DNA of 21,357 nucleotides from Mesostigma viride (lineage: Eukaryota > Streptophyta > Mesostigmatophyceae > Mesostigmatales > Mesostigmataceae): positions 1 through 21,357 of the forward strand of contig RPFO01001586.1 of the NCBI GenBank assembly GCA_009746045.1, read 5' to 3'. Shown one piece after another: positions 1 to 10,900 of this stretch. Position 1 is the first letter of the stretch. Every line of letters begins with the position of its first letter. A program made the translations under genes and the position numbers. Below the pieces are notes generated by a model. The model was not told where the DNA came from. It did not search any database and saw nothing but the letters and a program-made list of their open reading frames with translations.

Positions 1-3000
1 TCCTTCATGATACTAGTCATGCTTGTTCTATACTTCGTGCAAACAGGTTCCGTGCCGCCACATATATCATCTGCTCCTTCGTAATAATGTCTCACTGTGA
101 TGTTGGTCTCATATATAGTCTATCGCTAAAGTGTTGTGCCACTATTCGAGCTTCGCCGATCTGTTCCTTCATGATACTAGTCATTGTTTCATAAAGTATT
201 GTGCCACTATCAGATCTCTGTTTCTTTGGATGATACTAGTCATCTGTTCTAAAGTATTGTGCCACTATTCGATCTGTTCCTTCATGATACTAGTCATCTG
301 TTCTAAAGTGTTGTGCCACTATTCGATCTGTTCCTTCATGATACTAGTCATCTGTTCTAAAGTATTGTGCCACTATTCGATCTGTTCCTTCATGATACTA
401 GTCATCTGTTATAAAGTGTTGTGCCACTATTCGATCTGTTCCTTCATGATACTAGTCATCTGTTCTAAAGTATTGTGCCACTATTCGATCTGTTCCTTCA
501 TGATACTAGTCATCTGTTATAAAGTGTTGTGCCACTATTCGATCTGTTCCTTCATGATACTAGTCATCTGTTATAAAGTGTTGTGCCACTATTCGATCTG
601 TTCCTTCATGATACTAGTCATCTGTTATAAAGTATTGTGCCACTATTCGATCTGTTCCTTCATGATACTAGTCATCTGTTCTAAAGTATTGTGCCACTAT
701 TCGATCTGTTCCTTCATGATACTAGTCATCTGTTCTATAAATTAGTGTTGTGCCACTATTCGATCTGTTCCTTCATGATACTAGTCATCTGTTATAAAGT
801 ATTGTGCCTATTCGATCTGTTCCTTCATGATACTAGTCATCTGTTCTAAAGTATTGTGCTACTATTCGATCTGTTCCTTCATGATACTAGTCATCTGTTA
901 TAAAGTATTGTGCCACTATTCGATCTGTTCCTTCATGATACTAGTCATCTGTTATAAAGTATTGTGCTACTATTCGATCTGTTCCTTCATGATACTAGTC
1001 ATCTGTTCTAAAGTATTGTGCCACTATTCGATCTGTTCCTTCATGATACTAGTCATCTGTTCTAAAGTATTGTGCTACTATTCGATCTGTTCCTTCATGA
1101 TACTAGTCATCTGTTCTAAAGTATTGTGCTACTATTCGATCTGTTCCTTCATGATACTAGTCATCTGTTATAAAGTATTGTGCTACTATTCGATCTGTTC
1201 CTTCATGATACTAGTCATCTGTTATAAAGTATTGTGCTACTATTCGATCTGTTCCTTCATGATACTAGTCATCTGTTCTAAAGTATTGTGCTACTATTCG
1301 ATCTGTTCCTTCATGATACTAGTCATCTGTTATAAAGTATTGTGCTACTATTCGATCTGTTCCTTCATGATACTAGTCATCTGTTCTAAAGTATTGTGCC
1401 ACTATTCGATCTGTTCCTTCATGATACTAGTCATCTGTTATAAGTATTGTGCTACTATTCGATCTGTTCCTTCATGATACTAGTCATCTGTTCTAAAGTA
1501 TTGTGCTACTATTCGATCTGTTCCTTCATGATACTAGTCATCTGTTATAAAGTATTGTGCACTATTCGATCTGTTCCTTCATGATACTAGTCATCTGTTA
1601 TAAAGTATTGTGCTACTATTCGATCTGTTCCTTCATGATACTAGTCATCTGTTATAAGTGTTGTGCCACTATTCGATCTGTTCCTTCATGATACTAGTCA
1701 TCTGTTAAAGTATTGTGCCACTATTCGATCTGTTCCTTCATGATACTAGTCAGCTGTTCTATCATATGTTATAAAGTGTTGTGCCACTATTCGATCTGTT
1801 CCTTCATGATACTAGTCATCTGTTCTAAAGTGTTGTGCCACTATTCGATCTGTTCCTTCATGATACTAGTCATCTGTTATAAAGTATTGTGCTACTATTC
1901 GATCTGTTCCTTCATGATACTAGTCATCTGTTATAAAGTGTTGTGCCACTATTCGATCTGTTCCTTCATGATACTAGTCATCTGTTCTAAAGTTTGTGCC
2001 ACTATTCGATCTGTTCCTTCATGATACTAGTCATCTGTTATAAAGTGTTGTGCCACTATTCGATCTGTTCCTTCATGATACTAGTCATCTGTTCTAAAGT
2101 ATTGTGCTACTATTCGATCTGTTCCTTCATGATACTAGTCAGCTCCCCCGTTCTATCATATATTCTGTTCTAAAGTATTGTGCTACTATTCGATCTGTTC
2201 CTTCATGATACTAGTCATCTGTTATAAAGTGTTGTGCCACTATTCGATCTGTTCCTTCATGATACTAGTCAGCTCCCCCATCATATCATTCTGTTATAAA
2301 GTATTGTGCTACTATTCGATCTGTTCCTTCATGATACTAGTCATCTGTTCTAAAGTATTGTGCCACTATTCGATCTGTTCCTTCATGATACTAGTCATCT
2401 GTTATAAAGTATTGTGCTACTATTCGATCTGTTCCTTCATGATACTAGTCATCTGTTATAAAGTGTTGTGCCACTATTCGATCTGTTCCTTCATGATACT
2501 AGCTCATCTGTTTCTAAAGTATTGTGCTACTATTCGATCTGTTCCTTCATGATACTAGTCATCTGTTATAAAGTATTGTGCTACTATTCGATCTGTTCCT
2601 TCATGATACTAGTCATCTGTTCTAAAGTATTGTGCTACTATTCGATCTGTTCCTTCATGATACTAGTCATCTGTTATAAAGTGTTGTGCCACTATTCGAT
2701 CTGTTCCTTCATGATACTAGTCATCTGTTCTAAAGTATTGTGCTACTATTCGATCTGTTCCTTCATGATACTAGTCATCTGTTCTAAAGTATTGTGCCAC
2801 TATTCGATCTGTTCCTTCATGATACTAGTCATCTGTTCTAAAGTATTGTGCTACTATTCGATCTGTTCCTTCATGATACTAGTCATCTGTTATAAAGTAT
2901 TGTGCCACTATTCGATCTGTTCCTTCATGATACTAGTCATCTGTTCTAAAGTATTGTGCCACTATTCGATCTGTTCCTTCATGATACTAGTCATCTGTTA

Positions 3001-4535
3001 TAAAGTATTGTGCCACTATTCGATCTGTTCCTTCATGATACTAGTCATCTGTTATAAAGTGTTGTGCCACTATTCGATCTGTTCCTTCATGATACTAGTC
3101 ATCTGTTCTAAAGTATTGTGCCACTATTCGATCTGTTCCTTCATGATACTAGTCATCTGTTCTAAAGTATTGTGCCACTATTCGATCTGTTCCTTCATGA
3201 TACTAGTCATCTGTTATAAAGTGTTGTGCCACTATTCGATCTGTTCCTTCATGATACTAGTCATCTGTTATAAAGTATTGTGCCACTATTCGATCTGTTC
3301 CTTCATGATACTAGTCATCTGTTCTAAAGTATTGTGCCACTATTCGATCTGTTCCTTCATGATACTAGTCATCTGTTCTAAAGTATTGTGCCACTATTCG
3401 ATCTGTTCCTTCATGATACTAGTCATCTGTTCTAAAGTATTGTGCCACTATTCGATCTGTTCCTTCATGATACTAGTCATCTGTTATAAAGTGTTGTGCT
3501 ACTATTCGATCTGTTCCTTCATGATACTAGTCATCTGTTATAAAGTATTGTGCTACTATTCGATCTGTTCCTTCATGATACTAGTCATCTGTTCTAAAGT
3601 ATTGTGCCACTATTCGATCTGTTCCTTCATGATACTAGTCATCTGTTCTAAAGTATTGTGCCACTATTCGATCTGTTCCTTCATGATACTAGTCATCTGT
3701 TCTAAAGTATTGTGCTACTATTCGATCTGTTCCTTCATGATACTAGTCATCTGTTATAAAGTGTTGTGCCACTATTCGATCTGTTCCTTCATGATACTAG
3801 TCAGCTCCCCCGTTCTATCATATCATTCTGTTATAAAGTGTTGTGCTACTATTCGATCTGTTCCTTCATGATACTAGTCATCTGTTCTAAAGTGTTGTGC
3901 CACTATTCGATCTGTTCCTTCATGATACTAGTCATCTGTTCTAAAGTATTGTGCTACTATTCGATCTGTTCCTTCATGATACTAGTCATCTGTTCTAAAG
4001 TATTGTGCTACTATTCGATCTGTTCCTTCATGATACTAGTCATCTGTTATAAAGTGTTGTGCCACTATTCGATCTGTTCCTTCATGATACTAGTCATCTG
4101 TTCTAAAGTGTTGTGCTACTATTCGATCTGTTCCTTCATGATACTAGTCATCTGTTATAAAGTGTTGTGCCACTATTCGATCTGCTCCTTCATGATACTA
4201 GTCATCTGTTCTAAAGTATTATGCTACTTTTCGATCTGTTCCTTCATGATACTAGTCATCTGTTATAAAGTGTTGTGCCACTATTCGATCTGTTCCTTCA
4301 TGATACTAGTCATCTGTTCTAAAGTATTGTGCTACTATTCGATCTGTTCCTTCATGATACTAGTCATCTGTTCTAAAGTGTTGTGCCACTATTCGATCTG
4401 TTCCTTCATGATACTAGTCATCTGTTCTAAAGTGTTGTGCCACTATTCCATCTGTTCCTTCATGATACTAGTCATCTGTTCTAAAGTGTTGTGCCACTAT
4501 TCCATCTGTTCCTTCATGATACTAGTCAGCTCCCC
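1..4535. repeat. 54-bp minisatellite array, about 80 units, open at the left edge
   Basis: Head-to-tail copies of a 54-bp unit that contains TTCATGATACTAGTCAT and a GTGCCACTATTCGATC core. The first 20 bases of the window already match the unit, so the array starts further left. Most units differ at three two-state sites: CTGTTCT/CTGTTAT, AAGTATT/AAGTGTT and GTGCCAC/GTGCTAC. A few units carry insertions. Because 54 is a multiple of three, one frame stays open for hundreds of codons, but these ORFs are by-products of the repeat. The downstream exon at 4905 encodes an internal part of NTH1, so the array is probably in an upstream NTH1 intron or the 5' region. That placement is inferred. Confidence 0.95.
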
Positions 4536-4904
4536 CGATTGGGAGAACTCTGGAGAACCGAAAAGCACTGTACACACACACCTTTATTTTTTAAAGAAAC
4601 TTGTACTCAACGCTCTCTTGCAACGCTTAGGGGCCGTTGATTTTCTTGTGCCTATAGGTGCACTGTGCTTGGGCACCACCTTGTCGTCCCCTGGTCCCTG
4701 CCGATCGCCTGGCACTTCACCCGTGCCTTCACCCCTGGCACTTCACGGCCTAACTTCCACCCCTGCCCCGCTCCCTTCCTCCATATCGCCCCCCCACTTG
4801 ATCTCTAAACCCGCTGACCCCCTTTGCACACGCGCACTGCTTCACCCCTCACCCTGCCCGCTGTGTGACCCCTGCACCCCCCTTCCCCCCCCCCCCCCTG
4901 CCAG
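4536..4904 (+). other. end of intron upstream of the first visible NTH1 exon
   Basis: Unique, C-rich sequence between the minisatellite and the exon at 4905. It ends in a long C tract (about 4880-4900) and CCAG, a good polypyrimidine tract and 3' splice site. No match to the missing N-terminal part of NTH1 was found here. Confidence 0.6.
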
Positions 4905-4971
4905 GTGTGGCGGTTCCACGTGCTGGTGTCGGCGATGCTGTCAAGCCAAACCAAGGATGCACAGACGCACG
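4905..4971 (+). CDS. NTH1: NTH1 exon with the LSSQTKD helix
   Basis: Encodes [20 protein letters not shown] and a following His, the conserved helix near the start of the endonuclease III core. The acceptor is CCAG at 4901-4904 after a C tract. Two donors are possible: GTGGGT at 4972, which leaves one base (phase 1), or GTACAC at 4976. The first gives the family-typical continuation A-A-M-x-R-L in the next exon and has the better donor match. Confidence 0.9.
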
Positions 4972-7900
4972 GTGGGTACACGATGACCGTGGGCAGTTCT
5001 TCCCTGATGGGTTACTCCTGGCAATTGCTGATGATTTTTTTTCCATTTTCGTGGATGGGAGTCAGTAGTAAGCTGGCCTAGGTCAAGGATACGCGAACAG
5101 GTGGCACGCAACAACCGTGGCTTCTTGTTAGCCTTGAACTTTTGGGTTATTGGATTAGTCTATTATCGGGTTGCTCCATGATTGGGTCACTCTAGCTTCG
5201 GGTTACTGTATTATCAGTATTTCTGGTTTCTGTTCGGTGGAGGAAACGTTTTCTGGCGGGCGCAGACACAGGAGGTGCCGACGCATCATATGCGACAAGC
5301 TTTGAATGGATGCAGTCGTTGCTTGAAGCTGCTGCAAGAGATAGACCCGTTCAGTTACGGAAGACACGAACGTGTCTTCCTTGGGAGGTCTCGGAGCATG
5401 GTGAAGGTAAACATGCTGCGCTTTGCCAGCGCAAGCATTACCAAGCACTACGAGGAACGTTCGGTGGATGGCAGGTCATGCAACCAATGTGAGACCTGGT
5501 ATGAGAAAGGGCACTGCACCTACGTGGTTTGAAGGCTGGGTAGGTGGTAACATCTCGCTGCTACTATATGCATGCTACTACATTGCTGCCACGGTATGCA
5601 TGTTGCCATCCCATGCCATGGATGGTGGCAGTACAATTGAGAGGGTGGCAGGGTGCAGAGGTCGATGGATTCCCCAGCCCGCCCCCACCCCCACCCCTGC
5701 TTTACATGGGCCTGCTGTACTGACTGGTAAGACAGTCTATACTTAACTATACTAAAAACATACCTGCACCTACCCCTTCCCTCCATGTCAATCCCTTGAT
5801 CCTTATTAATTCCTTGTCTATCTGTGTACATGTGTTGGTCCCTCCATCCTTATTGATTCCTTGTCTATCTGTGTACATGTGTTGGTCCCTTCATCCTTAT
5901 TAATTCCTTGTCTATCTGTGTACATGTGTTGGTCCCTTCATCCTTATTGATTCCTTGTCTATCTGTGTACATGTGTTGGTCCCTCCATCCTTATCGATTC
6001 CTTGTCTATCTGTGTACATGTGTTGGTCCCTCCATCCTTATTGATTCCTTGTCTATCTGTGTACATGTGTTGGTCCCTCCATCCTTATTGATTCCTTGTC
6101 TATCTGTGTACATGTTTTGGTCCCGTCATCCTTATTGATTCCTTGTCTATCTGTGTACATGTGTTGGTGAGTAAAGAAGCCGGCGGGTAGCAAAGCCGAC
6201 AGGTACAATCTATGTGGCTGCAGGTTTCCAACAGGTCAGTGGACCAGCCTTGCAGGCTGGTTGGGATGTCGGAACGCGAATAGACCACTTGGGATTGCCA
6301 ACTAGGCCTGTTTGTGAGCGACACGTTTCTTAGCTGAGCTGTGGACAGGCTTAGTGTACCGATGCCGCGAACATACTACTCTCTAATGCTGGCGACCCGG
6401 TTTACGGAAGCATTGGGGAACATCCATGGTGGTTGAGTATCTGGTCGAGATGATGCCATGGATCCCTCATGCGGCTTGCTCCCCCTACCCCCCCATGGTT
6501 TCCCTCCTGCCTGCGGTTTCCTTTTCCGTCATGCGTTTGTGGCATAATGCTGGCCCCTGCTATATAATTGCCGTGTCCCTCTATTTGCTGGTTCCCTTAA
6601 TTCGCTTGTCCCCCCCCCTCCCCCATGCACTTGCTGGTTCTCTTCCCTGGCTTCCCTTGAGTCCCCCCTGCAGCAGTGGGTTTTGTTTATGCTACCAGCA
6701 CGATCAAAGCTTTGTTTTCCTCCCTTTTGCTGGGCACTGCTTCCCATCCTCCACGGTGGCCTCCTGCTTTACTCTTGTGCTGGCAGCCGCGATGGGCCGC
6801 CTCATCCATCAGCTCGAGGGGGGCTCACGATCGACAGCGTACGCGCGGCGACCCACGAACGGCTGGCAGAGTTATTGTACGGGGTAAGCAGCAGAACTAC
6901 TGTACGGGTGTGCGGCAAAATTACTTGACGGGGCACATGGCAGCATTTTTGCGCAGGGGCATGCAACAGGAAGAATGGATAGGGTGTGCAGCCGGATGGC
7001 AGTACGGGGTGTGCACGATATTATTAGTGGTAATCATCCCAGCCTTACTCTCTCTTATGCGGTAATCATCTCAGGCATCGCAAGATGTTCGCTGTCACAT
7101 GGCTGCATGGTTCGGCCTCCTTTTTTGGCTGGGAGTGGACGCGGATCCTTTGGTGGGTTTGGATCTGCCATGACAGAAACCCTGGACACGCCACGCCTGG
7201 GTCTTTCCTTTCTCTTTGCGCTCATCTCCCTGGCGAATTCCCTGGACCCTCCTCTTACCTGTCCCTCCGCCCTAAGAGACACACGTGCACATAGTTATAA
7301 TACTAAGTTCAATTCTGGTATGAGAGCGTATTGCGCCTGCTGTCTTATTTGTCACTGAACATGGCACCTCCCCCGCTGGAGGTTGGCTTCTACACCTGCT
7401 ACTCCCAGTACCTGATCTTCTAGTCTTGTTATTATGACTTTCTCCCCCCCCTTTGGCAGGTCGGCTTCTACACCCGCAAGTCCCAGTACCTGAAGCAGAC
7501 GGCGGACATTTGCAGGGACAGCTACGGAGGTGACATCCCGGACACCCTGGAGGGGCTCATGGCGCTCCCTGGGGTGGGCCCAAAAATGGCATACCTGGTG
7601 AGTCCACGATTGCGGTGCGCCTGACAAGGCAAGTTCACCACCCGAGCTCAATGCAACAGGTGATGCAACAGGTGATGCAACAGGCGATGCAACAGGCGAT
7701 GCAACAGTTGATGCAACAGGTGATGCAACAGGTGATGCAACAGGCGATGCAACAGGCGATGCAACAGGGGATGCAACAGGGGATGCAACAGGTGATGCAA
7801 CAGGTGATGCAACAGGCGATGCAACAGGCGATGCAACAGGGGATGCAACAGGGGATGCAACAGGCGATGCAACAGGCGATGCAATAGTTGATGCAACAGG

Positions 7901-10900
7901 TGATGCAACAGGTGATGCAACAGGCGATGCAACAGGCGATGCAACAGGGGATGCAACAGGGGATGCAACAGGTGATGCAACAGGTGATGCAACAGGCGAT
8001 GCAACAGGCGATGCAACAGGGGATGCAACAGGGGATGCAACAGGTGATGCAACAGGTGATGCAACAGGTGATGCAACAGGTGATGCAACAGGGGATGCAA
8101 CAGGTGATGCAACAGGCGATGCAACAGGCGATGCAACAGGTGATGCAACAGGTGATGCAACAGGTGATGCAACAGTTGATGCAACAGGTGATGCAACAGG
8201 TGATGCAACAGGTGATGCAACAGGTGATGCAACAGGTGATGCAACAGGTGATGCAACAGGGGATGCAACAGGGGATGCAACAGGCCATGCAACAGGCGAT
8301 GCAACAGGTGATGCAACAGGTGATGCAACAGGTGATGCAACAGGTGATGCAACAGGTGATGCAACAGTTGATGCAACAGGCGATGCAACAGGCGATGCAA
8401 CAGGGGATGCAACAGGTCCAGCATGTAGCATGATACGTCCGACGTAGGGTGAAGGAAAGGCATATGGGTCAAGGTCTGAAGGAGCTGGTTCAAACTCAAT
8501 ATTACCCTCGATCCTTTCTTTGTATTCATTCATGTTCTGATTAGTCCACGAAGTTGGTTCAGATTGCTGGGTAGATATTGCGATAGCATGGGTGGCATGT
8601 AATAAAGAAGCGGCAAGCATAGAGCCCAAGGTGTCTTTGCGATTGGTTACAACCAGGAATGTTATGGTCACCGACACACACGCGTATCGCATGGGTCATC
8701 GGTCGTTGGATGTTCCTGTCTGTGTGCCTCCAGGGTCTTCGGCCTGGTCCCAGAAGGACATGCCCAGATCGTGAACATGGCTTCGATGTGCCAAAGAATG
8801 CCAGTCCCTTCATTAGTTGACATAGTGGCCTGATGCGCAGGCTGTGAACACCGTTTGGCAGCATAACAAACCTGCTTCCTGCTACTATGCTAATGGGCTA
8901 GCCCATGACTCTGCGCTGCCCCGCAGGTGATGAACGTGGCGTGGGAGAAAGTGACCGGTATCTGCGTCGACATCCACGTGCACCGAATCTCCAACCGGCT
9001 GCATTGGGTGGGCCAGCCAAGCGGCACCACGTGGCAGGCATGTCTTGTCCTGTCGAGGTTGTCAAACATGACTTCCGACATACAATATGCCGCACTAACG
9101 CACACTTAAATAATATGTATGTATGTAGTACGATGCATACTTAAGCTATCCAGCTCGTGCTTTTCAAAGACCTTAACTGGTAATTAGGTCATGCATTATT
9201 TCCTAGGTTACGCAGAATGGCCCTTGACGTACACTACTTGCATCTGCATCGCTTGTGGCCCTCACCATACGCCATCACAAACGGTCAACAGCACATGTAG
9301 CTATGCACACACCCTTTCTACGTGTCTCCTGTCACACCTCTCGGTCCTCGCTCCTCCTACGAGACCTCAGACCTTACAACCACTGTTGGCGACCCTGCGG
9401 AAAAGGAGGCTATCACCACACACTTGCACACATCACGGCTGGTGCGTCGTCCCATATTCCTCCCATCGGTAATTTTTGTGATTTATCCGTAGATGAGGGT
9501 ATCTAGTAGTCGTCCCGCTTACTATTCCAACCCGTGAACGCACGCGAATAGCGATAGTAATGTTGTTTTTTTGTTGCAAAGGTGATGTTATACTTGTGTT
9601 TCATCATTCGAGTTTGCCATGATATTGCAGTTCTTAATAACAGTAGCTGACATGACTAAAACCGTGTCATGCTGGCACGGTGTTATGTTTGTGCGTGTGG
9701 ATAATGATGCACCCGTTTGACCTTGCAAACTTTTGGAAGTTGGTCTCTTCCTTCGTGAGTTCCACCATCCGCATGGGGCCTCTGCTGAACACGCAAAGCT
9801 TCGCCCCTCGGGTGCTTTGCAAGTTGCAGTTTGGTTGCTTGACATTTGTTAACCTTTGGTTTTTGATGCCTGGGCGGGCGTCGTGTCTCGGTTGCAATCG
9901 GCTTGCTGCTACCCGCCACCGGCCTGCGCAGGAAACAAAGACCCCAGAAGAGACCCGCAAGGCCTTGGAAGCATGGCTGCCCATGTCCCATTGGTCGGAG
10001 ATAAACCCGCTCCTGGTACGTTATAGTTTCATACCAATTATGAACTATACTAAATCTTCCCTGTGTCTCATCGGTCAGAAGTAAGCCCGCTCCAGGTACG
10101 TAATTGCTTCGCACTGATTGATGGTGATATCTTCCCAATGCCCCATGACCATGATTGGACAGTACTTCCTTGCATGTTTTCGCGCATGCGCGGAGTTTCT
10201 TACCGGCTTATGTCAGGCCAAGTACTTTGTTGATGTTCACGTGGGATGTCGTGTCACAAGGAACCCCTTCAAGTCCTTTGGGGGCAGCTTTCGGAGGCCT
10301 TCACATTCAACTACAGCACTCCTAAGAGACAGAGGTGCCGTGCTTGAAAGAATTGGTCGGAGATAACACACTCATGGACCTTTTTTCTACTAGTACAGTT
10401 CGGTACCGAGTGATACCATACCAAATCTTCCCTACGCCCAATCAGTTGGAGATAAACCCACTGTTAGTACGCTATAACATTCCGCTCTACTGTTAGAGTC
10501 TCCGTATGTTCCATCGGTAGCAGAGTTACCGACGCTGAGTATGTCTTGGTTTCCTGCTCTCTTCGTGCTTTGTAAAGGCTGTAGGTATGTTACTTCGTCG
10601 CCAGTAGTTTCGTTGTACGAAGATTTTTGCTCCATGCCATGAAAAGGCACAACATCAAGCTGAGTATCGTGTGTTTGCTGTGCTTTTTGTCCTGCATGCC
10701 TGGGCCAGTGCCCTGCACCTTCTAGCGATTTGACAGCTATTTTTTATAGCCTCCATGGGGGGCTGACATGTCCATGTACTTTGTCACAACAGGGCTGAGT
10801 GTGGGCTGTTGGCTTAACATAGATTTATGAGCTAACCTTTTGCCTTGTGCGGCTGCTATCGTAGTAGCCTGGCCGGGGCAAATTCTAGGCTGTTGAAAGA

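Noticed and set aside
131-4986. Long open frames (up to 467 codons) encoding a Cys-rich 18-residue repeat
   Set aside because: The unit is 54 bp, so any stop-free frame stays open automatically. There is no family similarity, and frames break at each irregular unit; the array most likely lies in an intron or 5' region.
5182-5532. 116-codon open frame in the first visible NTH1 intron
   Set aside because: No recognisable domain, overlapped by frames on both strands, and located between two NTH1 exons.
7615-8692. Repeat proteins (MQQV, VASP, HHLL, CITC) on both strands
   Set aside because: The 12-bp array is open in several frames at once and is bounded by two NTH1 exons on the + strand, so it is intron sequence.
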